From positions 6,138,001-6,202,000 of the forward strand of contig NZ_AP025518.1 in the NCBI RefSeq assembly GCF_022179545.1: 64,000 nt of DNA, in the 5' to 3' direction. This DNA comes from Mycolicibacterium fortuitum subsp. fortuitum. GTDB taxonomy: Bacteria > Actinomycetota > Actinomycetes > Mycobacteriales > Mycobacteriaceae. The notes below the pieces were generated by a model. It was not told the origin of the DNA. It worked only from the letters and a program-made list of their open reading frames with translations, and searched no databases. The translations under genes were made by a program, and so were the position numbers. This document shows positions 38,793-49,601 of the stretch, piece after piece (positions within the stretch are counted from its first letter, which is position 1; each line of letters begins with the position of its first letter).

Positions 38793-39044
38793 GCGTCAAT
38801 TCAAAGCGTTGCTCATCGGCCGGATCTCCCTGCCCTAACCAGGAAGTCTGGTACCTTGAATATGTAGCAGCCGTGGCCGCCTAAGTAGACGTCGAGCGCT
38901 TGCTTGATGTCACCGGCCGGGCGGGCTGGGGGGTACGAGCCGAAGAGCGGCGGCAACTACCCTGCGGCCACGGCTGCGGCGTCTCAGCGGGTTTGCCGCG
39001 TTCCCTTTTCGAGTCCCGACGACCCCCGTCTCCAGCTGCAATAG

Positions 39045-39057
39045 CTCTGTTACAGAG
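39045..39057. promoter_or_regulatory. probable MarR operator and promoter of the exporter operon
   Basis: CTCTG-TTA-CAGAG is a perfect inverted repeat ending 6 bases before the GTG at 39063. With no ribosome site and this spacing, the mRNA is probably leaderless and the operator overlaps the -10 region. Confidence 0.5.
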
Positions 39058-39062
39058 GTATT

Positions 39063-39533
39063 GTGACCGCCATGGAGCCACGCCGAGATCTCGTCAGCGA
39101 GATGTTCGCCGTCGTCGGCCGGTTCCGCAGGCAGTTGCGCCGGTCCACCGGCGGTGGATTCGATTCAGCTGGATTGACCCAGTCCCAGGGGGAACTGTTA
39201 CGGCTGGTCGGGCGACGCCCCGACATCTCGGTGCGGGAAGCGGCCGCCGAACTCAGCTTGGTCCCCAACTCCGCGTCCACGCTGGTGTCACGGCTGGTCG
39301 CCGACGGGCTGCTGAACAGAACCACCGACGACTCCGACCGCCGCGTGGTGCGATTGCGGCTCACCGCGCCCGCGCAGGCGATCGCAGACGAATCCAGAGC
39401 GGCTCGCCGGGCCGCGCTGGCCTCCGTGCTGGCGCAACTCGACGACAGCCAGATCGACCACCTGGCAAACGGATTGGACGTCATGGCCGAACTGACCCGG
39501 CTCCTGCACGAGAACGAAAAGGCAGAAGCATGA
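39063..39533 (+). CDS. MarR-family regulator
   Basis: 156 residues from GTG; an ATG nine bases later is the alternative. Winged-helix domain: TQSQGELLRLVGRRPDISVR, AAAELSLVPNSASTLVSRLVADG (recognition helix) and the wing NRTTDDSDRRVVRLRLT. It heads an operon with an ABC exporter (ATGA overlap with the ATPase gene), so it probably represses the exporter until an effector, likely a toxic compound, binds. Confidence 0.9.
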   Translation: MTAMEPRRDLVSEMFAVVGRFRRQLRRSTGGGFDSAGLTQSQGELLRLVGRRPDISVREAAAELSLVPNSASTLVSRLVADGLLNRTTDDSDRRVVRLRLTAPAQAIADESRAARRAALASVLAQLDDSQIDHLANGLDVMAELTRLLHENEKAEA

Positions 39534-40372
39534 CGGCCGTCGAGAAGTCGCAGCCGGCCGTCGATTGCGAGCACCTGACCCATCGCTACGGCACCTTCAC
39601 AGCGGTCGACGACCTGACACTGCAGGTCCGGCGCGGCGAGACCATGGGTCTGCTCGGCCCCAACGGCGCGGGCAAGACCACGGCCGTGCGCGTGCTGACC
39701 ACCCTGACACCCGTGCAAGAGGGCCGAGTACGGATCTTCGGCCTCGACTCCGACCGGCACACCATGGATATCCGCCACAACATCGGCTATGTCCCGCAAC
39801 AACTCTCGATCGAGCCGGCACTGACCGGACGCCAGAACGTGGAACTGTTCGCCCGCCTCTACGACATCCCCCGCACGGAACGCGCCGATCGGGTCGACCA
39901 CGCGCTGGAGTCGATGCAACTGCTCGACGTGGCCGATGCCGTGGCAGGCACCTACTCAGGCGGCATGGTGCGGCGCCTCGAGCTGGCCCAGGCACTGGTG
40001 AACCGCCCGCTGCTGCTGATCCTCGACGAGCCCACGGTGGGCTTGGATCCCATCGCCCGCGACAGCGTGTGGACACAGGTCGGGGCGATGCAGGCCGAGT
40101 TCGGGATGACGGTGCTGCTCACCACGCACTACATGGGTGAGGCGGACGCTCTGTGCGACCGGGTGGCGCTGATGCACCACGGCCGGTTGCGGGCGCTCGG
40201 GACACCGGCCGAGTTGAAGGCGAAGGTCGCGCCGGCCGAGGCTTCCGACGGGGCCTCGCTGGAGGACGTCTTCCGCCATTACGCCGGTTCCGACCTGACC
40301 GACGACGGGCAGCAGGCCGGCGGAATCCGCGAAGTGCGCGCAGCCCGGAGGACGGCCCGCCGTGTCAGCTGA
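39530..40372 (+). CDS. ABC exporter ATP-binding protein
   Basis: 280 residues from the ATG at 39530, overlapping the MarR stop. Walker A GPNGAGKTTAVR, Q-loop YVPQQ, signature YSGGMVRRLELAQAL, Walker B LLILDEPTVGLD and the H-loop LTTHYMGEAD are all intact. This DrrA-like group drives drug or lipid export with a two-gene ABC-2 permease. A C-terminal LEDVFRHY extension is typical of the family. Confidence 0.93.
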   Translation: MTAVEKSQPAVDCEHLTHRYGTFTAVDDLTLQVRRGETMGLLGPNGAGKTTAVRVLTTLTPVQEGRVRIFGLDSDRHTMDIRHNIGYVPQQLSIEPALTGRQNVELFARLYDIPRTERADRVDHALESMQLLDVADAVAGTYSGGMVRRLELAQALVNRPLLLILDEPTVGLDPIARDSVWTQVGAMQAEFGMTVLLTTHYMGEADALCDRVALMHHGRLRALGTPAELKAKVAPAEASDGASLEDVFRHYAGSDLTDDGQQAGGIREVRAARRTARRVS

Positions 40373-41168
40373 CGCTCTGGTCCTGGCTCCGCGTGGATTG
40401 CGCAGGATCCGGGCAATGGCCCGGCGGATGTCTGCCTTCGCCCTCGTCGAGCTGCAGAAGCTGCGCCACGACCGCACCGAGCTGTTCACCCGTATGGTCC
40501 AGCCCGCGCTGTGGCTGCTGATCTTCGGCCAGACCTTCAGCCGGCTGCATCTCGTGGACACCGGTGGCGTTCCCTACCTGACATTCCTGGCGCCGGGCAT
40601 CATCGCCCAGTCGGCCCTGTTCATCTCGATCTTCTACGGGATCCAGATCATCTGGGACCGTGACGCCGGGATTCTGGCCAAACTCATGGTTACCCCGGCG
40701 CCGGCCTCTGCCCTGGTGACGGGCAAGGCGTTCGCGGCAGGGGTGCGCTCGGTGGTGCAGGTGCTCGGCGTCGTGCTGCTGGCCTATCTGATGGGCATCG
40801 CGATGACGGTCAATCCGCTGCGCATCCTGGCGGCCATGGCGGTGGTGGCGCTGGGTGCGGCGTTCTTCGCCTGCCTTTCGATGACCCTGGCCGGGCTGGT
40901 GCGCAAGCGGGACCGGCTGATGGGAATCGGCCAGGCCATCACGATGCCGCTGTTCTTCGCGTCCAATGCGCTCTATCCCGTCGACATCATGCCTACCTGG
41001 TTGCGCTGGCTGTCCACCGTCAACCCGCTGAGCTACGAGGTGAACGCACTACGCGGCCTGCTGATCGGCACGCCGACCCAGTGGGCGGTGGATATCGGCG
41101 TACTGGTGGCGGCGGCGGTGCTGGGCATCGCGGTGGCCTCGGCACTCCTGCGCCGCCTCGTGCGCTGA
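40362..41168 (+). CDS. ABC-2 type exporter permease
   Basis: 268 residues with six transmembrane helices (ABC-2 fold), an N-terminal LVELQKLRHDRTELFTRMVQ coupling helix and PLFFASNALYPVDIMPTWL in the conserved C-terminal region of DrrB-like permeases. GTG start, overlapping the ATPase gene by 11 bases. With the ATPase it forms a homodimeric exporter; substrate unknown. Confidence 0.93.
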   Translation: MSADALVLAPRGLRRIRAMARRMSAFALVELQKLRHDRTELFTRMVQPALWLLIFGQTFSRLHLVDTGGVPYLTFLAPGIIAQSALFISIFYGIQIIWDRDAGILAKLMVTPAPASALVTGKAFAAGVRSVVQVLGVVLLAYLMGIAMTVNPLRILAAMAVVALGAAFFACLSMTLAGLVRKRDRLMGIGQAITMPLFFASNALYPVDIMPTWLRWLSTVNPLSYEVNALRGLLIGTPTQWAVDIGVLVAAAVLGIAVASALLRRLVR

Positions 41169-41228
41169 AGCGGGGCCGAGCCCAGACCGCCATAGCTCCC
41201 GACCAACCAGGTGGTTTAGTGTGCAGAC

Positions 41229-42386
41229 ATGCAGCTAGCCCTCACGCCGGAGGAAGCCGCCTTCCGCGACGAACTCCGCACCTTCTACACGACGAAGATT
41301 CCCGCCGAGCTTCGCGAACGAAACCGGCTCGGACTGCCACTCGGCAAAGAGGGCATCGTCACGGCGCACAAGATCCTCCATGAGCACGGCCTCGCGGTTC
41401 CCAACTGGCCCGTCGAGTGGGGCGGCAAGGACTGGACGCCCAACCAGCACCAGATCTGGCTCGACGAGATGCAGCTGGCCAGCGTCCCGGAGCCGCTGAC
41501 CTTCAATGCCCGCATGGTCGGCCCGGTGATCGCCGAGTTCGGCTCGCAGGAGGTCAAGGAGCGCTTCCTGCCGCCGACGGCGGCACTCGACATCTGGTGG
41601 TGCCAGGGCTTCTCCGAGCCCGAGGCCGGTTCTGACCTGGCTTCGCTGCGCACCACCGCGGTCCGCGACGGCGACAGCTACGTGGTCAACGGCCAAAAGA
41701 CCTGGACCACGCTCGGTCAGCACGCCGACTGGATCTTCTGCCTGGTCCGCACCGACCCGCAGGCTCCCAAGAAGCAGGCCGGCATCTCGTTCCTGCTGTT
41801 CGAAATGAACACTCCCGGTGTCACGCTGCGCCCGATCAAGCTGATCGACGGAAGCTACGAGGTCAACGAGGTCTTCTTCGAAGACGTCCGGGTGCCCGCC
41901 AACCAGCTCGTCGGCGAGGAGAACCAGGGCTGGACGTATGCGAAGTTCCTGCTCGGCAACGAGCGGACCGGCATCGCCCAGGTGGCACGCACCAAGGTGC
42001 GCCTTGCCGAGGTCAAGGAACGCGCCGCGGCCAACGGTCTGCTGGCCGACCCGCTGTTCGCCGCTCGTCTGGCCGAGGCCGAGAACGACGTGCTGGCACT
42101 GGAACTCACCCAGATGCGGGTGACGTCGGATTCAGCCGACGGCAAGCCCAGCCCGGCCTCGTCGGTGCTGAAGCTGCGCGGCAGCCAGCTGCAGCAGACC
42201 GCGACCGAACTGCTGGTCGAGGTCGCCGGGGCCGACGCCCTGCCCTACGAGGCAGCCGACATCGCCTCACCGGAGTGGGCTCAGAATGCCGCCCCGCACT
42301 ACCTCAACTACCGCAAGACCTCGATCTACGGCGGTAGCAACGAGGTGCAGCGGACCATCATCTCGTCCACCATTCTCGGATTGTGA
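41229..42386 (+). CDS. acyl-CoA dehydrogenase, subunit 1 of a paired enzyme
   Basis: 385 residues of the ACAD fold: N-terminal helical domain, beta domain with CQGFSEPEAGSDLASLRT and the FAD stretch NGQKTWTT, and a C-terminal helical domain ending in TSIYGGSNEVQRTIISSTIL. At the position of the usual catalytic glutamate (IYEGT) it reads IYGGS, so any base must lie elsewhere. The next gene, 8 bases on, is a second ACAD; such adjacent pairs form alpha2beta2 enzymes in mycobacterial steroid and side-chain catabolism. Substrate unknown. Confidence 0.9.
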   Translation: MQLALTPEEAAFRDELRTFYTTKIPAELRERNRLGLPLGKEGIVTAHKILHEHGLAVPNWPVEWGGKDWTPNQHQIWLDEMQLASVPEPLTFNARMVGPVIAEFGSQEVKERFLPPTAALDIWWCQGFSEPEAGSDLASLRTTAVRDGDSYVVNGQKTWTTLGQHADWIFCLVRTDPQAPKKQAGISFLLFEMNTPGVTLRPIKLIDGSYEVNEVFFEDVRVPANQLVGEENQGWTYAKFLLGNERTGIAQVARTKVRLAEVKERAAANGLLADPLFAARLAEAENDVLALELTQMRVTSDSADGKPSPASSVLKLRGSQLQQTATELLVEVAGADALPYEAADIASPEWAQNAAPHYLNYRKTSIYGGSNEVQRTIISSTILGL

Positions 42387-42394
42387 GTTGAGCC

Positions 42395-43507
42395 ATGGAC
42401 TTTCAGCTGACTGACGAACAGACCCTGCTCGCCGACACCACCCGCGACCTGCTGTCGGGCTACGACACCGAGAAGCGCAACAAGGTGGTCGAGACCGAGC
42501 CCGGATTCGACCGCCAGATCTGGGGGCAGCTCGCCGAGATCGGCGTCCTCGGACTTGGTTTCGACGAGGACTCGGGCGGCCAGATCGAGATCATGGTGGT
42601 GCTGAACGAGCTCGGACGCCGGCTGGCGCCTGAGCCGGTGCTGCACGGGGCGATCGGTCCGGGCGCGATCATCGCCGAGGTCGGCACCGACAGCCAGCGC
42701 GCCCTTCTCGACGAAGTCGCCTCCGGCGAGCGGATTCTGGCCTTCGCCCACGCCGAGCCCGGTGTGCGCGGTGCGGCCGGTGTGTCGACCACCGCGGCAC
42801 GCAACGGCGACGGGTGGACGCTGACCGGCACCAAGAACCCGGTGCTGGCCGGCGATGTCGCGGACACGTTGATCGTCAGCGCTGCTCTGCCCGGCCAGAG
42901 TTCGGAGGCCGGCACCGGGCTGTTCCTGGTCGACGCCGCGAACGTCACCCGGCAGGGCTACCGCACCTTCGACGGCCAGCGCGGCGCCCAGATCACCCTG
43001 GACGCCACCTCCGCCGAGCCGCTGGGCGAGGCGGTCGATGCCGGAGCCGCGATCACAAATGCCCTGGTTCGGATCTCGGCGGGCCTGTGCGCCGAGGCCG
43101 TCGGCGCGATGGACGAGTCGCTGCGCCTGACCACCGATTACCTCAAGCAGCGCAAGCAGTTCGGGGTCACGCTGAGCAAGTTCCAGACCCTGACCCAGCG
43201 TGCCGCCGACATGTACATGTCGCTGGAGCTGGCCCGCAGCATGGGCAATTACGCTGCGATGTCCATCGCCGACGGTGAACTCGACCCGGTGAAAGCGGCC
43301 CGCGCCAAGCTGCAGATCGGACGGTCGGGCCGGCACATCGCACAGGAGTCGATCCAGCTGCACGGCGGTATCGGTGTCACCGCCGAGTACCCGATCGGGC
43401 ACTACGCTGCCCGGCTGACCGCCATCGAGCACACCCTCGGCTCGTCGGCCGATCAGCTACAGACGCTGGTCGGCCAGCTCGACAGCTACGAGATCGCCAC
43501 GCTCTGA
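42395..43507 (+). CDS. acyl-CoA dehydrogenase, subunit 2 of a paired enzyme
   Basis: 370 residues. N-terminal helices, a shortened beta domain (LAFAHAEPGVRGAAGVSTT, where the usual SEPxAGSD is replaced), and a C-terminal domain with RKQFGVTLSKFQTLTQRAADM and QLHGGIGVTAEYPIGHY. The divergent flavin region suggests a structural or partly active beta subunit that pairs with the preceding ACAD. The 3' end overlaps the convergent MFS gene by 51 bases. Confidence 0.9.
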   Translation: MDFQLTDEQTLLADTTRDLLSGYDTEKRNKVVETEPGFDRQIWGQLAEIGVLGLGFDEDSGGQIEIMVVLNELGRRLAPEPVLHGAIGPGAIIAEVGTDSQRALLDEVASGERILAFAHAEPGVRGAAGVSTTAARNGDGWTLTGTKNPVLAGDVADTLIVSAALPGQSSEAGTGLFLVDAANVTRQGYRTFDGQRGAQITLDATSAEPLGEAVDAGAAITNALVRISAGLCAEAVGAMDESLRLTTDYLKQRKQFGVTLSKFQTLTQRAADMYMSLELARSMGNYAAMSIADGELDPVKAARAKLQIGRSGRHIAQESIQLHGGIGVTAEYPIGHYAARLTAIEHTLGSSADQLQTLVGQLDSYEIATL

Positions 43508-44911
43508 CACCACGCGCGCGGCCGTCGGTATCGCCAGGGCAAGGAGGGCGGCACCCGCGGCCGCGGCCGCGGCGATGAGCAGCGCAGTGCGGAATCCGGC
43601 CAGCGATGGCAGCGCGTGCCCGGCGGACATGATGGTCATCTGGGCCAGCACCGCGGTCATCACCGCGCTCGACGTCGAGGTACCCAGTGAGCGAGCCAAC
43701 GAGTTGATGCTGTTGGCGGACGCCGTCTCCGACACCGGCACCGCGGCATTGATCAACGCGGGCAGCGCGGCGAAGGCGAAACCGACGCCGAAGCTGACGA
43801 TCAGGCCGAGCACCATCAGGCCGACGGGGCTGCCGAGCATCAGGGTGCCGGCCAGGTAACCCGCGGCGATGATCACGCTGCCTATCACCAGCACGATCTT
43901 CGGCCCGCGTGCCGACACCACCCGCGCGGCGACCGGCGCCGCAGCCATCATCGCCAGGCCACCGGGCGCCATCCAAAGACCCGTGGCCACCATGCTCTGC
44001 CCCAGGCCGAATCCGGTCTCCCGGGGCATCTCGAGCAGCTGGGGACCCACCAGCGACAGCGCGAACATGCCGAAGCCCACCGCGATCGAAGCCAGGTTGG
44101 TCAGCAACACAGGCCGTTTCAACGTGGTGCGCATGTCCACGATGGGTGCGGGCACCCGGTACTGCCACCAGGTGAACACGCTGAAGGTCACCACCGCAGC
44201 GGCGAACATGCCCAGCGTGGTGGCACTGGTCCAACCCCACATCGCGCCCTTGGAGATCGGCAGCAACAGCAGCACCAGGCCGATGCCCAGCGTGACGGCG
44301 CCGACCGGGTCGAACCGGTGATCGGCGGACACGGGTTCCAGGTCGGGCACCAGCAGCACGAACAGGATGCCCGAGGCCAGGCCGAGCGCGGCCGCGCACC
44401 AGAACAGCGCGTGCCAGTTGAACTGTTCGGCGATCACCGCCGACAACGGCAGGCCCAGTGCACCGCCGACGCCCAGCGACGCACTCATCAAACCCATGGC
44501 CGAGGGCACCCGCTCAGGAGGCAGGGCGGCCCGCAGCACGCTGATGCCCAGTGGGATCACCGGGGCCCCGAACCCCTGCAGACCTCGCCCGATGATCAAC
44601 GGGATCAGCGAGGTGGTCATTGCGGCGATCACCGATCCGGCGAACAGCAGTGCGGCGCACAACACGAGAATCCACTTGGGACCGTACATATCCCCGAGAC
44701 GGCCCAGCATCGGTGTCGCTACGGCACCGGTCAGCAGGGTCGCCGTGATGGCCCACGAGGCGTTGGCTCCGGTGGTATCGAGCAGGGCGGGCAGTTGCGG
44801 GATCAGCGGGATGATCAGGGTCTGCATGAGCGAGACACTGATACCGGCCGCCGCCAGGACGGCGATCAGCAGCCCGTCGGACGCCGATCGGCGCGCGGGC
44901 TGATTAGGCAT
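43457..44911 (-). CDS. MFS transporter (DHA2-like)
   Basis: 484 residues from the ATG at 44911; upstream frame overlaps the maltokinase gene and is not coding. About 14 transmembrane helices; motif A reads GRLGDMYGPKW between TM2 and TM3, and the helix after it has GRGLQGFGAPVIPLG, typical of drug-proton antiporters. It exports unknown compounds. The start codon sits inside a 15-base palindrome and lacks a ribosome site. Confidence 0.9.
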   Translation of the reverse strand: MPNQPARRSASDGLLIAVLAAAGISVSLMQTLIIPLIPQLPALLDTTGANASWAITATLLTGAVATPMLGRLGDMYGPKWILVLCAALLFAGSVIAAMTTSLIPLIIGRGLQGFGAPVIPLGISVLRAALPPERVPSAMGLMSASLGVGGALGLPLSAVIAEQFNWHALFWCAAALGLASGILFVLLVPDLEPVSADHRFDPVGAVTLGIGLVLLLLPISKGAMWGWTSATTLGMFAAAVVTFSVFTWWQYRVPAPIVDMRTTLKRPVLLTNLASIAVGFGMFALSLVGPQLLEMPRETGFGLGQSMVATGLWMAPGGLAMMAAAPVAARVVSARGPKIVLVIGSVIIAAGYLAGTLMLGSPVGLMVLGLIVSFGVGFAFAALPALINAAVPVSETASANSINSLARSLGTSTSSAVMTAVLAQMTIMSAGHALPSLAGFRTALLIAAAAAAGAALLALAIPTAARVVSERGDLVAVELADQRL

Positions 44912-44917
44912 GCTAAT
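44903..44917. promoter_or_regulatory. palindrome over the MFS start codon
   Basis: ATTAG-GCATG-CTAAT is a perfect inverted repeat that includes the ATG. A TACCTT -10-like hexamer 7 bases upstream of the ATG on the minus strand would give a leaderless mRNA, so a repressor bound here would block initiation. Confidence 0.45.
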
Positions 44918-44987
44918 GAAGGTAGAGGATCGGCGTCCGCATCCACAATCGAGCTGTGTCGCGCCCGCTCGCGGTCGAGACTCGCGG

Positions 44988-46306
44988 TCAAGAAATGAGG
45001 CGGGCAACCGATCCCAGCGGCACGGGCAACCAGCTCGGCCGGAACCGGGCCTCATAGGCGGCCTCGTACACCGCCTTGTCCAGCTCGTAGGCCGCCAGCA
45101 GCGCGGCGTGCTCGCGTGGATCTCCGCCGGCCACTGCCGCGTATCCGTCGCAGAATGAGGCACTGTTCCGGTCGGCCCACTCTCTGGCCCGGGCCGCCAA
45201 CTGCCGGGCCCGGTCGTCGTCGGTCGCCAGGTCGACCAGACGCGCATACGCCGCATAGTCGAAAGATCTCAACATGCCCGCGACGTCGCGAAGTGGGGAG
45301 TCGGGGCTGCGCCGCAACTGCAGGGGCTGGCCGGGCTCGCCCTCGAAGTCGATCAGCAGCCAATGCTCCGGAGTGCGCAGCACCTGACCGAGATGCAGGT
45401 CGCCGTGCACCCGCTGGACACTCACCTGCTCGTCGGCGAGCTTGCGGTAGCGGTCCTCGATCAGCGAAACATGCTCACGCAGTTCGGGTACCGCCTCTGC
45501 GGCGGTGGCCAGCCGAGTGATCATGAGTTCGGCCGGAAAGGGCACAGACTCGGTGCCGAGTTCCTCGGCCAGGCAGGCGTGCACCGAGGCCACCGCCTCG
45601 CCCAGCCGGTGGGACTCGGCGGCGAAGTCCCCGCCCACCTCGTCGGCGTAGAGGTCGCCCTCGGCGAACAGGTCGCGGGTGCTGGCGTTGGCCATGTCCC
45701 AGCCCTCGGCGGAGTTGGCGGCGAACTCGGTGACCATGGCCAACGCGAAAGGTTCGCCGTCCCAGTCGATGTCGATCGCCCCGAGCAACCGGGCCACGTG
45801 CGGGTTGCCGGCGCGGGCCAGTACGCGGTTGAGCTCGATGTCGGGGTTGATCCCCGGGGTGATCCGGCGGAACGCCTTGAGCACGGCGTCCTGGCCGAAC
45901 ACCACGCTCGTGTTGCTCTGCTCGGCCGCCGACACCCGGGGAAGAGCATCCAGCGGCAGGGTGGTCTCCGGCTCCTTGGTGCACCTCAACGCGCCCACGG
46001 TGGCCGATCGGTCGACCATTTCCAGCAGGTAGCGGGCCGCGTCCTGGTCATAGAGCGCGTCATAGGCCGTGCGTCCGCCGTCGCTGCCGATCGTGGCCAC
46101 GGAGCTGTACTCCTCGATCGGCTCGGCATCCCACTTCACCAGCACCTGGTAGCGCTCGGTGGTGCCGTCGGCGTAGGACACCTGCAGCAACGTCAGCTCG
46201 AGACCATCTGTCAGCTCCAGCACCAGACCTGGTGTGGCGGAGGTCAACTCGCGACCGCGGCCGGCATACCAGCGCTGCTGACTCAGCCAGTCAGCGAATT
46301 CGAGTG

Positions 46307-46310
<4 letters not shown>
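44988..46310 (-). CDS. mak: maltokinase
   Basis: 440 residues from the ATG at 46310, which overlaps the treS stop (ATGA); an upstream frame inside treS is not coding. N-terminal [20 protein letters not shown] is the Mak cap. The kinase-like C-lobe has [13 protein letters not shown] (catalytic loop, near residue 303) and LLIDFEGEP (metal-binding, near 325). It phosphorylates maltose to maltose-1-phosphate for GlgE. Coupled to treS, it continues the trehalose-to-glycogen route. Confidence 0.96.
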
Positions 46311-48055
<1,745 letters not shown>

Positions 48056-48220
48056 CAGCTTCCCAACGTACCCACTTCGCCCGTCCACGACACCTGGACG
48101 GAGCCTGACGATCCGAAACGATCCTGCAGCAACGTGATTCGCTGCCGCGGAGGTGTTTGCGGAAAAACTAACGGTTGAATAAGAGACGGCGACGGGTTAC
48201 GTTTCTCCCGCATTTGATCT

Positions 48221-48260
48221 CCTCGTCGGCTATGGGCCGGCGATCACACATTCGACGAGG
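48221..48260 (+). promoter_or_regulatory. hairpin covering the ribosome site of the HTH gene
   Basis: CCTCGTCG (48221-48228) pairs with CGACGAGG (48253-48260) over a 24-base loop. The right arm contains the likely Shine-Dalgarno GAGG, 8 bases before the GTG at 48269. A five-codon open frame (ATG at 48262, stop overlapping the gene start) lies between. This could control translation. Confidence 0.4.
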
Positions 48261-48268
48261 GATGGCTT

Positions 48269-48727
48269 GTGGGTGAGTCCGCACCTAATGACGGTGAAGC
48301 ACCAGTAATCGTTGGTCTGTCCGATGCGGCGATGCACATGTACATCGCCGCGATCGACGCACTTCCGCCAGTCGGCGACCCGGAGTACGCCGATCGCGCC
48401 GCAGTGGTCCTCAGCGGTCTGCGCAAGCTGCAGACCTCGCTGTCGGAGGCGGCGGGCCGCAGCCGCGTCACCCCGTCGGTCATCGTCGCGCTCAGCGGCG
48501 TGCGGCACCGCTACGACGAGTTGATGACGGCGGCGGCCGAGGGCCCCGGTGCCACGCTCGGTCAGCGCCTGTACGTCGCACGTGGCCGGGCCAAGCTGTC
48601 CACCCAGGAAGCCGCCAACGGCGTCGGGTTGCGTAAGGACCTCATCGAGGCCGTCGAGGCCGAGGAGCCCGCGACCGAGGCCGAAACCGCTCAGATCAAG
48701 GATCTGATCGCGGCTCTCGGCGGATAG
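48269..48727 (+). CDS. small HTH (XRE-like) regulatory protein
   Basis: 152 residues, GTG start. The C-terminal half resembles an XRE helix-turn-helix: LGQRLYVARGRAKLSTQEAANGVGLRKDLIEAVEAEE. The N-terminal half is helical with AAMHMYIAAIDALPPVG and no known domain. Divergent from treS. Target unknown; the 5' leader may carry translational control. Confidence 0.68.
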   Translation: MGESAPNDGEAPVIVGLSDAAMHMYIAAIDALPPVGDPEYADRAAVVLSGLRKLQTSLSEAAGRSRVTPSVIVALSGVRHRYDELMTAAAEGPGATLGQRLYVARGRAKLSTQEAANGVGLRKDLIEAVEAEEPATEAETAQIKDLIAALGG

Positions 48728-48746
48728 CCGGCGGTAGGGTCGCTGC

Positions 48747-49541
48747 GTGACTCGCGATCATGGCGACCCAGGTGATGCCCCTTCGGTTCCTCCCCCGTTG
48801 ACGGAGGTGATCGAGGGGGCACGTCCGTCTGCAGCCGAAGAAGCCCGCACGGTCGCCGCGTCGACGAATGCCGGCACCCTGGCGTCCCTCACCGCCGACG
48901 GTGACCCGTGGGCGTCGTTCATCACCTACGGGCTGCTGGCAGGGCAACCGGTCCTGTGTGTCTCGAACATGGCCGAGCACTGTCGCAACCTCGCCGGCGA
49001 CCCTCGCGCCAGCATTTCGATCGTCGCCCCCGACGCCGGTTCGGATCCCTTGGCCAGCAGCCGGATCACGCTGGCCGGCGTGGCTGAACGTCCGGTCGGC
49101 GACGAACTCGCCGCGGCCCGCCAGGCCCACCTCGACGGAGTCGCCTCGGCCCGCTATTACATCGACTTCAGCGACTTCTCACTGTGGGTGTTGCGGGTGC
49201 AGCGCGTGCGATGGGTCGGCGGTTACGGCCGGATGGACTCGACCACCGGGGAGGCCTACGCCGAGGCCGAGCCCGATCCGGTCTCACCTCACGCCGCGGG
49301 CGCGATCGAACATCTCAACGCCGACCACGCCGATTCGCTGGCCGACATGGCCCGCGCCCTCGGCGGCTATCCCGACACGACCTCGGCGGTATGCACCGGT
49401 GCGGACCGCTACGGTCTGGATCTACGGGTCACCACCGAGCGCGGGATCGCCTACACGCGGGTCGGCTACGCCGCGCCGATCGGCTCGTACGGCGAGTTGC
49501 GGGCGGCCACAGTCGAGTTGGCCCAGCGGGCTCAGGCTTGA
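48747..49541 (+). CDS. HugZ-like PPOX/DUF2470 protein
   Basis: 264 residues, GTG start. The N-terminal split barrel (AGTLASLTADGDPWASFITYG; RASISIVAPDAGSD) is a pyridoxamine-phosphate-oxidase-like flavin or heme domain; the C-terminal DUF2470 has HAAGAIEHLNADHADSLADM with the two His of the family. Members (HugZ, HutZ) bind heme and some degrade it. Here heme breakdown or a related iron-recovery role is plausible. 19 bases separate it from the HTH gene. Confidence 0.85.
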   Translation: MTRDHGDPGDAPSVPPPLTEVIEGARPSAAEEARTVAASTNAGTLASLTADGDPWASFITYGLLAGQPVLCVSNMAEHCRNLAGDPRASISIVAPDAGSDPLASSRITLAGVAERPVGDELAAARQAHLDGVASARYYIDFSDFSLWVLRVQRVRWVGGYGRMDSTTGEAYAEAEPDPVSPHAAGAIEHLNADHADSLADMARALGGYPDTTSAVCTGADRYGLDLRVTTERGIAYTRVGYAAPIGSYGELRAATVELAQRAQA

Positions 49542-49601
49542 TCGGCGCACCGCGCCGGCTAGGCCCGAGACGCCGCCGGCCCGTGCAATACGATCACGGG
49601 T

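Noticed and set aside
38793..39062. A small gene between glgX and marR
   Set aside because: Short frames exist on both strands, but none has a ribosome site, homologue-like sequence or coding composition.
38900..39529. An N-terminal extension of the ABC ATPase gene by 210 codons
   Set aside because: It overlaps the MarR gene in another frame and is Arg-rich nonsense; the ATGA start at 39530 fits the family.
44912..45256. An N-terminal extension of the MFS gene
   Set aside because: It lies over the 3' end of mak in another frame; the MFS family start is the ATG at 44911.
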